Below, in pieces: positions 53,601-64,000 of a stretch of DNA of 64,000 bases (position 1 is the stretch's first letter; each line of letters starts with the position of its first letter). The notes beneath the pieces were generated by a model. That model ran no database searches. It was not told the origin of the DNA and saw nothing but the letters and a program-made list of their open reading frames with translations. The translations under genes and the position numbers were made by a program. The stretch lies in assembly GCA_023091665.1 (NCBI GenBank), contig JALJCQ010000027.1, forward strand, positions 620,001 to 684,000. The letters run 5' to 3'. The DNA is from Pythium myriotylum (taxonomy: Eukaryota; Oomycota; Peronosporomycetes; Pythiales; Pythiaceae).

Positions 53601-56600
53601 AGAAGAATGTCCGCGCTTGCTGGATAGTTTGGCGCGATTATGTGTTGATGAAACACACCATGAGCCGCTATGCCAAGCAAGCAAGACAGTTTTACGATCA
53701 AAAGATTCTTAGGAAGGCGATCGAAAAATGGCGTTGCCGATGTAAATACTCGCAGGAGAAGCTCAAGATCCTGCAGCGATGTGCAGATAAGTGGAAGAGT
53801 AACCAGCAGCGAAAAGTTTTCTCGCGATGGATTGAATATGCTCGACTCCGAACAGTGGTGAGATCAATGAGCGTGCAAACTGACCGAAGGCGGCAAGAGA
53901 GAACGTTTTTTAACTGGAAGAAATGGAGAGCGATCCGCTTAGCGGCTGCGACGGAACAGAAAAACGCTGCCTTGATTCTCAGGGATTGGCAAGTGCGAAG
54001 AGCGATCAAGAGACTACGTCTCCATGCTCAATTGTCGAAGCGAATGGCTTCGATTCGAAGTCTCGTAGTGCTGGCAGGATCCCGAGGACTCCTCACGGCT
54101 TTCTTTCGGATATGGAAGACCTTTGTTACTGTAGTGAACGGGGAGAGACTCCTAGCGGCACGTTACGCGGCTCACATGCTTCATTTCCGCCAGTGTCAAA
54201 GTATCCGACGCTGGGAACGGTTCACGAGGATGAAGAGATTGCTCTCGACCACGCTACTGAAAGCACTTGCGCGAAGCAGTTCCAGTCTCACGCAACGCGT
54301 TTTCGGGAAATGGCACCAATACGTGTCCCAGCGCAGAATATCTCACGCACTGAAAGAAAAGGCCATCGTCTTCCAGGTCTTTTGCTTGCTACCGGCATAT
54401 TTCCACGCTTGGAGGCGGTTTGTGAATTCACAGACCCACAAGCAACAGGTCATGCTCAAGGCTAGTCAACTATTATACCACCAACGGGAGGCGAAGGCTC
54501 TCAAAGGCTGGATGAACTTCACGGATCGAAATAAACGGGTGCGGAAAGCAGTGAAGCGCTGGCAGAACCAGTGTTTGACCCAGCGGTTCAATCGATGGAA
54601 GGCATTCAAGCAAGCGCAAAGGAAAGACCGGATCGCTGACCATCACTTTCAGATGACTCGCAGCCTTCGCGTGATGCGAGCGTGGGCAAAGGAAACGCGT
54701 CGACAGCGGTTACTTCGCCATTTCAGCACAATATGGCGGGCCCAAACGATTGAGAACTGCTTTGGGAGCTGGAAAAAGCATGTTCACATTGCGAAATCGG
54801 CCCATGGAATACTGAGACGGCTTCACAATGGCTCGCTGAGTCGAATTTTTAACTCCTGGAAAGGGTTTATCGACTCTCAATCCTTGCAGAGTGGCCGTAT
54901 CCGAGATCGATTCGCGCTATTGTGGAGCCGAGAACGGAAGATGACGAGCTTCCAGCGGTGGAAAGCACTTGCAGACAAGCAGAAACTGCTAAGGAGACAA
55001 GTGCTGCGACGAATGCACCAGCACGTCGGGTTGTGCTATCAAAGATGGGTGTCAGTAGTTGCGAGAAAGAAGAAACTTGTTGCTAAGTCTAATCAAGTAG
55101 TATTAATCGACCAGAAGCGGCTGGTGAACGAAACCTGGAGGTTTTGGAGGAGGGAAAAGGTCTCTCGCGATGCGATCCGCAAGTTCCGAAAACGTATTCT
55201 CAACCAATCCACCGACTCTTTAGCTCGACTCATAGTGTCAACATGGCGCCAGTGGACTGTCAAAATCGCGTCGGCAAAGGCTCTTCAACATCGTAACGAC
55301 CAGCAAACTACAGGACGTGTGCTTTGCGCATGGAAAAACATGTACGTACGGAGGCGGCGACAAGAGCGGTCAATTGCAGCGACAATACGGAAAGCGTACG
55401 AAGCTGTGCTTGTGAGGAGGGTTTTGCTGCGAATGCGGGCTCGCTTGACCATCAAGAAAGCGTGCACTGCTGTTATTCTCCCCCAACTACAGCGACACGC
55501 AGTTATCAGCGCTTGGCGCGCTTGGCTTCACTTCCATGCTCGCAAGCTGGCGGCGAAACAAGTGGTTCTTACTGTCAGGGGTAAGGTTTCCCAAAGCAAA
55601 AGGGCAATTCGAGAGACTGCACGCATATGCGTCCTGCGGTGGAGATCACTTAACCACTTCCACGTCTTCGTGCATTGGTATGCAGTCGCTTCATCTCGGA
55701 AGTGGATACGGACTCAGACGATGGAAGCTGTTCATGCGTGGCAGATCCAACTTTCTATGAGATCTTTCGTCGCATGGCGGCACCTGATCGATAACAAGAA
55801 AAGAAAGCGTGCGATTCGAACGAGCGGAGAAAGACATCGCCAGATACGAACGTGGAAACGATGGCTACAGTTTCACCAGAAGCTTCGGTATCGATCCGAT
55901 TGCATCGCCCAAGCCGTCAAGTTACGAGCGAAGATCTTCCTGATTCCTGTTATGCTCACGTGGAAAAACCTCGTTTTGAGGCGCCGTAGACTCTTGTTGC
56001 TTGCTGCGTCCATCACGCTGCGCCGCACGCATCGGGCGGTCCACAAGTGGCATGTGGTGGCGGTCGACAGGAAATCGTATCGCCTACAGCTGACTGTCGC
56101 CCGAGTTGCCTTCCACCAAAGATGTATATCCTCAGTGTGGCTACAGTGGGTAACGTTCGTTCAGCAGGTGAAGACACATCGCCTCGAGCTGCAGCATCAC
56201 ACCGAGAGACTACAGATTCTGATTCTCTGTTCGGCTTTCCGTGCGTGGCACGCTTGGAGCCATCGGCAACGCAAGATTGGTCACATTTTGAGGATGCTGA
56301 CGTCACGATGCGACTCGAAGTCAGCTCGGCAAGTGCTGAATCGATGGAGTCGGTACACGCAAACCAAGAAAAGTCGACGGTCAGCCGCCAGTCAGTTCGC
56401 GTACGAGCAAGGAGTCCGCCGGGGAATTCAGGCGATGAGAAGTAACGCAGTCGATGCCAGGACTAAGCGAGAAGGTGTCTGCAAGGCCCGGGAATGGATA
56501 GAAGTGCTTCAAGGTAGATGGGTGACAAGGTCGTTTCGTCGGTGGACTGCATTTGCAGCTCTGGCTAAACAGACACGCGCAGTTGTTCAAAGGTACCAAC

Positions 56601-59600
56601 TCACGAGGTTACTTCCTGCGGTTTTTTTCGCGTGGCGGTCTTTTGCGCGAAAGAAACTGGCTCAAGGTGATCGCCTCGAGCGGGCTGTTGGCTGTTGGCG
56701 ATCGATCTCTGCTCGTCGTGCGTGGAATGCGTGGGTTGCATTCCATCGAAGGAAATCCGAGAATCGTAGTCGAGGTGTCAAAGCAAGTTGCCATCACCAG
56801 TGCCATCTCCTTCGAGCCATTCTGTTGGCCTGGGGTTCCACTGTCATGAAGAAGAAGCTGCTGGGCGAGACGTGTCGTCGTCTGATCGTGCGTTGGAAGT
56901 TGCAGACCGCGTTTCGATGTTTCACACGTTGGCAATCTCATTTTCTCCGGTCCAAATCCAGTCGTGTGAGTTCTGTGATAGTCGCCAGCCGCCAAGCGGG
57001 CGTTATAGTACGAGCAGCGTGGGGCAAGTGGCGACTGCAGTTCGTCGTGTGCCGCGTCGGGCAACGCAAGCGACTGACCCGTTACTGGACTGCGTGGAGT
57101 AACTGGCGAGATGAGAAGCGGCATTGGCAAGATTTTCAGACTCAGCAGACGCTTTTATTGCTGCGCACCGTGAGGGTTCGACATCGGATCTGTCGGTGGA
57201 AACGATTTGTTGTCCAAGCCAAGCTCAGCAAGACAATGTCACTGCTATCGACTCGATTTTCAAAAGAAACAATGGTTAAGCGCTGTTTTGAGCGTTGGCT
57301 GCAGTTCCTCATCGTCCACCATAAAGAGAAAGAAAAGATGAAGAAGGTTCTCGCGTGGCTCCGTAATCGCCAACTCGTGGTCGTCTTCCAGGCGCTATGT
57401 GGATACGCCGAACATAGCCACACCAAGAAACGTGATCTACAACGAGCGATCTCTTACGCCAGTCGTAAGTGTCAGCGGCTCCATCTCACTGCGTGGCACC
57501 ACATCACCTCAGTGGTGAAGGCTCAACGAGACAAACTGCACCGCTACGTATCGATTATGCAGCATGTTTCGCAACGAAAGAGCTTCGCTGCGTGGCGCGA
57601 TTTCGCTTGGAAGCGCCGCCAACTGAGGCATACGTACGTGACGCTAATGAGCCAGCGGTGGCTGGTCACTTCCCAGACTGTGTTCCACGCGTGGAAGGCG
57701 TTCGTGGTCAAATCCAAGCGAAACTACCTTGCAAAATCGTTTCACGAGTCTGCGTTGAACATGCGTTCATTCCAACAGTGGCGTCGCTATGTTGTGCTAA
57801 GTCGTATCGAGCGAATGATTGGTGCGAGTGAGCAACGGGTGCTCGAACTGGCGTTCGTGAGCTGGCGAAAGCGAGCAATTCTGAATCAAAACGTGAGACG
57901 TCTGGGGGAAACCAAGCGAGAAGAGAATCGCGTTCATTTGCAGAGGAGCCACTTCGATGCATGGCGATCGTGGACTCGAATTCGAACAAAGTGCTCTAGT
58001 TTGCTGGCCAACGTGGCCGTCGGAAACCATCTTCGCTTCCAGTTTCTCATGTGGAAGCAGTTTTACATGCAGCGAAAGAGGCTGAAATGGCTGATTGGAA
58101 GTGCATCAAATCCGCGGGAGGCCTCGAATGATGGAGTTGAGTTGACGGAGTCGTCATGGAGGCAACTGGCCCGTAAGGCACGATTTTTCCAGCGATACGA
58201 AGTCGCGTGGGAAGACATTGCGGTCGTTTGGAGGCGATGGCGGCACTTGTTTCACGCTAGTTTGTTTTTCAGAATCCGCAGGTTGCATCGCGTATACTCA
58301 GCGTGGCGGCGGTGGAGTCAGCGTCGCGTTTTCATTCGTGACACTCTTCGTTCTTGCCACATCACGAACAGACTCACAATCCAACGAAGGGTGCTTCGGC
58401 AATGGCGCGAAGTCGTCGCGACGGTCAAGCGCATCCAGCGAGAGCGTCGACGCGAGCGCGAGCTAAGGGTGATAGTGAACGCAGAAATACTCCGTCACGA
58501 GCGCAAGACGCTGCAGCGACACTGGACCGCGTGGCGTGAGCGGACGGAGGACAAGAGGCATTTGATGGTCAGTGTCGACAGCTACCAACGTGCTCGAGTC
58601 CTCACCAAGTTCTGGTTGCTCTGGTCTCATGACTTTGTGAACGCAGCAAGGATCCAATGGAAAGACCACGTGGCTCGAGTAGGCCAACTGAATATACTCA
58701 AGGCCCGGCGTGCAGTTAGCCTGTTCAACAGCAACAGGACCTGGAGGTTGCGAGTTCGGCGAGTTGTCCGCTTCGTGTCCACTTACAGAGAGAGTCGGTG
58801 GTGCCGCGTCTGTTTCGATCAGTGGAGAGCGTTTGGCGACACAAGAAGGCGAGCTAGACTGCTTTGCATTTTCAAAAAGCGACAGCTTGTGCAGCGTGTC
58901 TTTCGAGCATGGAAGGCTGAACTGGAGTTGCAAAGACAGCACCACAGGGACTTCGAGGCGTTCGTGTATCGGCGATTACAAACCTTACGCTTGCGAACGC
59001 TTTCGTGTTGGAATGCATACGTTCTTCGCAGGCGCAGAAGCGAGGACGCGACGGCGGTAGCGACCGCATTTCGACTGCAAAAGTGCATTCACACCCGGTG
59101 GCTAGGATTCTTGCTTCGGCGGAAGACGATACGGGACAAGCGTGATAGAGTGGAGACAAGTTTAACGATGTGGAAGAAGAGAAGGACTGTTGATCGATGG
59201 CATACAAATGCCCACAATACTCTCTTGATGCGAAAACTTCGGGGATTCGTGCTGAAGAAACATCTCGCCGCATGGAAACTCTACTTGCAAGTCGCGATTG
59301 CAGACCACTGGAGGGTTCTTCAACTGCAGAAGCGGATGGCACTAGCTCTCCGCTATTGGAAAGGAAAGACGCGAACCAAGCGCCAACTACAATTCATGCA
59401 GCAAGAATTCAGGGATCGACGAGCCGTCCGACGTGCCCGCTGGGTGCTCTTGAGATGGCATGAAGTCGTCGAATACGCAAAGAGAAAGGTCGTGGCTCGT
59501 AACCACTATGAGTCCGTGCTCAAGTTCAAGAGTTTTCTTCGTTGGTATGATGCGGCAAGAGCTGCGTCAGCACATTCGCTGTCACAGCTTGTTCTAGCGA

Positions 59601-60342
59601 AAGAATATTCGTCGTTCCGAGTTAAACGTCGCGTTCTTCGACGTTGGACGAGTGCTGTCCGGGCCTCAACCCAGCGCCGCGCGGTTTTACTGATGTGTGT
59701 GGTCAAGCTCCAGCGTTGTTTCTTGTCGAGGCTGCAGCAAGTAGTCCTCCGTGCTTGGGCAGATGCTGCCGATCGTGAACAGTACACTCGTGAGTGCGCT
59801 TTGCTTCTCCAACGCCGACGCGCGGCACGTTCTTTGCGGAACTGGCGACGGCAGATCGCAAATCGTCGACGTCACGAACGGCTCGAGAGAGACGCCCTCG
59901 CTTATCGACGCAACCGACTATTGTCGATTGTCTTTTTCCACTGGCAGAACTACGCGCTTGCGTGGAAAGATGCCGAGCGTCTGCGGAGCAGGAGGCCAGC
60001 GAGTGTGAGACCAAATCCACTACCTCCAGCAGTGGTTGTTCATAGTTCAGACAGCGAGAACGACGAGGACTCGAACTTCCGCCGCCCGTTGAGCCCCGTG
60101 CGGAAGCGGTTTCTTGCCAAGCAGAACGAGAAGCAGCTCGCCGGATCGCTGGAGACAGAACCTAGGACACTTACGGTACGTTCTCTTTGTCGCGACCTGG
60201 GAACCTCGTGAGCCTCTAACCTCTCTAAATGCTCCTTCAGCCTTCTCTTTCTGATGCAGCGACGTTGTCTCTAGATGTGAAGAAACGGCTCCTGCTGCTC
60301 GGCCAGTGGAAACCTTCCCAGAGATCGCTCGCTCCGAGGTAG
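50612..60342 (+). CDS. Giant Sfi1-like centrin-binding repeat protein
   Basis: Two exons, 50612-60175 and 60241-60342 (65-nt intron, GTACGT donor), give about 3221 residues; without splicing the protein would end at 60211 with ten different residues. The first 320 residues are Ser-rich and polar. From about 330 to 3120 the protein is a continuous series of Sfi1-type helical repeats: a short hydrophobic start, a Trp followed by Arg or Lys (AFxxWRxF, VLRxWRxxV, SFxxWxxxxxxKK), spaced about 20-40 residues, very rich in Arg and Lys. Sfi1 repeats bind centrin in spindle pole bodies and basal bodies. It is more than twice human SFI1 (about 1240 residues). A short acidic segment (SSDSENDEDS) and a basic tail close it. 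Confidence 0.85.
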
Positions 60343-60574
60343 CTGACATCCACCGAGTGTATCCATATCGTACAATAAAGGCTGTCAGTCATTACATCTT
60401 CCAACAGAGGTCACGAAGCTCCGAACACCTTTCTAACTACATACCCGCTTTAGTAGATTGTATTCAGACAACTTCTGAAGACCTTTCATTCACCTTCGAA
60501 ATCCTATATGCCCAATCACTGGAGCTCCAAACGTTGCGGCCGATGTCCGCCGACGCCATTTCCCGAGTTCGAGT
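60343..60574 (+). promoter_or_regulatory. Nopp140 upstream region with initiator
   Basis: A short gap. TCATTCACCTTC at 60486-60497 resembles the oomycete initiator, about 80 bases before the ATG at 60575. No other feature. Confidence 0.4.
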
Positions 60575-62133
60575 ATGGCGGTCAAGAAAGCGACAGTCGC
60601 AGCGAGCGACCTCTTCCCCCTCGTCCACGCGTTCCTCGCGGGCGCGGGGCTCTCCAAAGCGGCGCAGGCGCTCGCCAAGGAGGCCAAGTTGGTGCGTTTT
60701 TTACGTCAAATTGTAGGGACCCACTCATAGCTGACGCGAACGAATCGTTATGGCGCGTAGAACCCTTCGAGCTTCATGGCCGAGGACGACTTGCTGGCCA
60801 TTTACAAGCAGCACCTCACGGCCAAGACCAAGGGCGCCGTGAGCCCGAAGAAGGAGAGCAAGATCCCGGCCTCGTCGGTCGTGGACGTGGCCAAGAAGAC
60901 GCCTGTCGTGAGCACGTCGTCCGACTCGTCCGACGATTCCGAGGACGACAAGAAGCCTGTCGCGAAGAAGGAGGCTGCGACTGCGAACGGCAAGAAGAAA
61001 GACGAGTCGTCAAGCTCGAGCTCGTCGTCCTCGTCGGACGAAGAGGAAGAAAAGAAGGAGACCAAGAAGGCCGCGCCGGTTGTTGCGAAGAAAGCGCCTG
61101 CTGCGAAGAAGCAGGAATCCTCCAGCAGCTCTAGCTCGTCGTCCGAGTCGTCCGAGGACGAAAAGAAGAAGCCTGTTGCGCCAGTGAAGAAGGCGACTGC
61201 TGCTCCCGTTGCTGCCAAGAAGCAGGAGTCGTCAAGCAGTTCGAGCTCGTCCGACTCGTCCGACTCGGAGGACGAGAAGACCAAGAAGCCAGTCGCTGCG
61301 CCTGCCAAGAAGCCAGTCACTGCGCCTGCCAAGAAGGCTGCGGCCAGTAGCAGCAGCAGCTCGTCCGACTCGGACTCGGATGACGAGAGTGACGAGCCAA
61401 AGACCAAGAAGGAAGCGCCAGTCAAGCCTGCGGCCAAGAAGGCTGCACCAAAGAAGAAGGAAGAATCGTCGTCTTCTTCCTCTAGTGATTCCTCTTCCGA
61501 TTCCTCGTCCGATGAGGAAAAAGCTCCGAAGAAGCCGGTCGCTGTCAAGCGCAAGGCTGAAGAAGCTGTGGCGAAGAAGGCTCCGGCCTCGAAGAAGGCC
61601 AAGAAGGAAGAAAGCTCCGACTCGTCATCATCGGATTCCTCTTCCTCCGACTCTTCGTCGTCTTCGTCCTCGGACTCGTCGTCCTCTGATAGCGAGGATG
61701 ACGAAGATCTCCACACTAAGGACGAAGCGCGTCGCGCGGAAGCCGCCAAGGCCGCACTTGAGTGGAAGCCAAAGGAGATCTCCAAGCCTGCCAAGGTCGA
61801 TGGCAAGCAGGGCGGTGTGCCCTTCCAGCGCGTGGATGGCGAGTTCTGGTCAGCCAAGATCGCTGACGACACTCGCGTGAAGAACAACAGCTGTACGTGA
61901 CGACTTCTCATGCTGTCATCGAGCCCATCGATTGCTAATTATGTTGATTTCTTGTATCTGTAGATGACGCAACGTTCGGTGGCCAGGGTGTTGGCAGCAA
62001 GGCCAACAACGTGCTGATCAAGGTGCGCGGCAAGGACTTCACCAAGGGCAAGAACAAGTTCAAGAAGCAGACATACATGTGCGGCGAGATCTCGATGGCC
62101 TCCAACTCGTACAAGTTCACGGACGATGACTAG
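60575..62133 (+). CDS. Nopp140/SRP40-family nucleolar phosphoprotein
   Basis: Three exons, 60575-60691, 60761-61892 and 61964-62133 (introns 69 and 71 nt), give 472 residues. An N-terminal LisH segment (DLFPLVHAFLAGAGLSKAAQ) is followed by the typical alternation of acidic Ser tracts and Lys/Ala/Pro-rich basic tracts (about 75-360). The last 100 residues are the conserved SRP40 C-terminal domain: VPFQRVDGEFW, then NNSYDATFGGQGVG, then FTKGKNKFKKQTYMCGEISM. The exon 2-3 join makes the Tyr of NNSYDAT. Such proteins chaperone box C/D and H/ACA snoRNPs in nucleolus and Cajal bodies and are heavily phosphorylated by CK2 on the Ser/acidic tracts. Confidence 0.93.
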
Positions 62134-62260
62134 AGTCGCGGTTCCGCTACATGTGTCTTAACCTTATTGTGCCCATAGAGATGAATAGACAAAGGCCGTT
62201 GGGTCATCCCCTCTCTCGGTGTCTCGTCGCAGACTTGTTCTCTCTCGTTCTCTTTTCTCG

Positions 62261-62274
62261 GCTCATTTCACTTC
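62261..62274 (+). promoter_or_regulatory. Oomycete-type initiator
   Basis: GCTCATTTCACTTC, 14-27 bases before the ATG at 62288, is one of the best matches in the window to the oomycete initiator. Confidence 0.6.
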
Positions 62275-62287
62275 AGAATCAGCGACA

Positions 62288-62888
62288 ATGCCGGATATTA
62301 CCACTCTTATGGACGGCAAATCAAGCGAAGTCAACACGTCGGATACGATTCGAGAAGATCTGGTGGAGCCATTACCTGAGCCGCATGAAGCTGCTTCGGA
62401 TCTCTTGAAGACTCTCGCCGCCATGCGCGATAGCGACGATGGAGATGACTTGGTCCACGATAACGTTAGGGCGATGATGGAGGCCTGTTCCCGCTTGGTG
62501 CAGGAGACCTCGACAGACGCGGGAGCTCAGGATGTCTCGGGAGACCAGCCAGTCATTGCTGAGGTCGAAGAGTTTGTCGGTGAGGACGCATATTCCACCA
62601 TGAACCATCCACTTGAATTTGACTTGTTGGGCAGTGGCAGTTGAAGAGGAAGAGCCGTCGTGGATCGAGAAGAAGCTCGGCCCATGGGCCGCTCGCCACC
62701 GCAACGCCCTCCGTGGATGGCTTTTAGCGCTGCTCGTATTGTACGTTTCGCTGTTTGCATCGATGCTCGTGCAGGACGGATTCAAAGGACTTAGCGAACG
62801 ATCGACAACTGCGATCGTGCGTGACGTTCTGTGGGCTGTGCTCATGGGCATCATCGTGCTGCTGGCCTTGGGCAAGCAGTACTACTAG
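62288..62888 (+). CDS. Small protein with two C-terminal membrane segments
   Basis: Two exons, 62288-62579 and 62641-62888, give 179 residues. A second acceptor six bases upstream (exon from 62635) would add two residues; both keep the frame. The N-terminal 100 residues are acidic and probably cytosolic (MPDITTLMDGK ... EVEEFV). The C-terminal part is basic, then has two hydrophobic helices: GWLLALLVLYVSLFASML, and VLWAVLMGIIVLLALG ending in KQYY. A GET/ER tail-anchored-like membrane protein is possible but no family is recognised. Confidence 0.7.
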
Positions 62889-63154
62889 GGTTCGTGCAGA
62901 ATCTCGGATTGAATACTTGTTTGGCCCACAAAGCCCAGTCTTTCTCGTGGAATTCTGTCCTGTTGACTAACAAAAATCGAATTTCGTCGCCTGGCACTTT
63001 GCTATTACTTCTCATGATCGTCTCGTTGGATTCTGCTGCTACTTTCGCAAGTCTCTTACATTCCTCGGCACTGGTATTACGTGCTGGCAGAGAATCCTCG
63101 ATGATCCGATACAAAACCAGACCAAACACTGCTACGTCTCTCTCACAAAGCAGA
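62889..63154. other. Short convergent intergenic gap
   Basis: AT-richer 266 bases between two convergent genes; nothing else seen. Confidence 0.5.
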
Positions 63155-64000
63155 TCATTCCATGCTACGGATCATCTCGTCTAGCTCGTCCATGCTTGCA
63201 ACGTACGGCCTCGACGTATCGTCCAGAGCCAAGTCGCTGCCGTCCCCGGGACCTCCCACTACCGACATTGTCGACAGCTGAAGCGGAACGTCCCTAACAC
63301 TTGAGACGCTTCGCACTGCTGGCGTCTTATCACGAGCAGCTTCGCCACCAAACATTGCGACCGAGAGGTGCTTGCTGCGCAGCTTGTACGCGAGCATCTT
63401 GGCTTGGAGAAGCCGCTTCTCCTGGGCCACCAGCGGATCGACCTCCTCGGGACGCGACTCGGTCGCTTTGTCGAGTCTCGCGAGCGCGTCGAGTGCCTCG
63501 TCGAACTCATCGCGTCTCCGATGTGCGTGCGCGAGTCCGTAGAGAGCTCGCACATTCTCTGCGTCGATCTCAAGCGCCTGTTTGGCGTGGTGGAGCACGT
63601 CCTCCCAGTGGCCTGTCTTGAGCCGTGCGGTCATAAAGTTGACCAGCGTCTTGAGCTTGAGGCTCTCCATCTCGTCGTCCTCGGGCTTGGTGTCGGGGAA
63701 GATGTACTCAAAGTACACGAGTGCGCGATGGTAATGGTACGCCGCGCGCTCGAACTGTCCCTGGCGGAAGAAGGCGTTCCCGAGCCGACGGAACTCGTCG
63801 CACGCGTCCAGCTTGGCGCGCGTCGTCATGTCCATGAGCTTTTGCTCGGCCGAGTGGTCGTGGTTGCACCCGGCGGCCGCCGCGGCCTTGCCCGCTCGCT
63901 CGTGCTTCTCGCGGACCTGCTGCTCTCGCTGCGCGAGCTCCTCGGGGTCTTCCCACGCATCCCACTTCTCGTACACGGCCGTCCAGTCGCGACGCCCCAC
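63155..64000 (-). CDS. TPR-repeat protein, 5' end outside the window
   Basis: The last 281 codons of a minus-strand gene whose first codons lie beyond 64000; the GTG at the edge is not taken as a start. TPR-type helices: ACDEFRRLGNAFFRQGQFERAAYHYHRALVYFEYIF, then LVNFMTARLKTGHWEDVLHHAKQALEIDAENVRALYGLAHAHRRRDEFDEALDAL read in pieces, three repeats in all. A Cys/His spot (GCNHDHS) lies before them. The arrangement resembles the TPR part of FKBP-type co-chaperones, but no isomerase domain is in the window. The tail is Ser/acidic-rich. Confidence 0.75.
   Translation of the reverse strand: MGRRDWTAVYEKWDAWEDPEELAQREQQVREKHERAGKAAAAAGCNHDHSAEQKLMDMTTRAKLDACDEFRRLGNAFFRQGQFERAAYHYHRALVYFEYIFPDTKPEDDEMESLKLKTLVNFMTARLKTGHWEDVLHHAKQALEIDAENVRALYGLAHAHRRRDEFDEALDALARLDKATESRPEEVDPLVAQEKRLLQAKMLAYKLRSKHLSVAMFGGEAARDKTPAVRSVSSVRDVPLQLSTMSVVGGPGDGSDLALDDTSRPYVASMDELDEMIRSME

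Noticed and set aside
60802..61911. 369-codon Ser/Asp/Phe-rich minus-strand frame
   Set aside because: Complement of the Ser/Lys/Ala repeats of Nopp140.

Overview
This window is nuclear DNA of a eukaryote, most probably an oomycete (water mould). Three observations support that. (1) Several genes begin just downstream of a sequence matching the oomycete initiator (a TCAnTYY core followed by a pyrimidine/CATTT block), best at 18797-18813 and 62261-62274. (2) Genes are dense, GC-rich and lie on both strands, and the 14 introns I could place are all short (58-84 nt), nearly all with GTRNG-type donors. (3) The gene content is eukaryotic: Nopp140, a UBE3C-type HECT ligase, an Sfi1-type protein, a eukaryotic-size PurL and a mitochondrial release factor. 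The species cannot be fixed from sequence alone.

Layout. 1-9.7 kb: a possible gene start at the left edge, a secreted four-repeat Cys protein with an acidic tail (1498-2481), a type II membrane glycosyltransferase-like protein (3551-4711), an unknown tail-anchored-looking protein, mitochondrial RF1 (6047-7520) and a PX-domain protein. 10.7-20.8 kb: UBE3C-type E3 ligase, a cyclic-nucleotide-binding-domain protein with a degenerate binding cassette, and a membrane-anchored papain-like protease. 20.9-33 kb: an accessory region on the minus strand. It holds a small family of secreted proteins built on one eight-cysteine module (three intact genes, three decayed fragments), a GH1 beta-glucosidase, and a large inverted repeat of two 1930-bp arms around a 666-bp spacer. 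Each arm carries the same low-complexity secreted-looking gene. 33.7-41.7 kb: an SH3b-like protein, then a 5.66-kb reading frame for a secreted R-type-lectin plus 22-residue-repeat protein, broken by exactly two in-frame stop codons. 42.7-64 kb: housekeeping genes for ADP-dependent glucokinase, a PTGES2-like glutaredoxin/GST protein, PurL, a giant Sfi1-like protein (about 3221 residues), Nopp140, a small two-helix membrane protein and a TPR protein running off the right edge.

How genes relate. The housekeeping genes are monocistronic and show no operon logic. PTGES2-like and PurL are divergent and share a promoter region full of CCAACG elements; the same palindrome, CCAACGTTGG, recurs upstream of the glycosyltransferase. 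The eight-cysteine family looks like a locally expanding and decaying secreted gene family. Its functional role cannot be read from the sequence.
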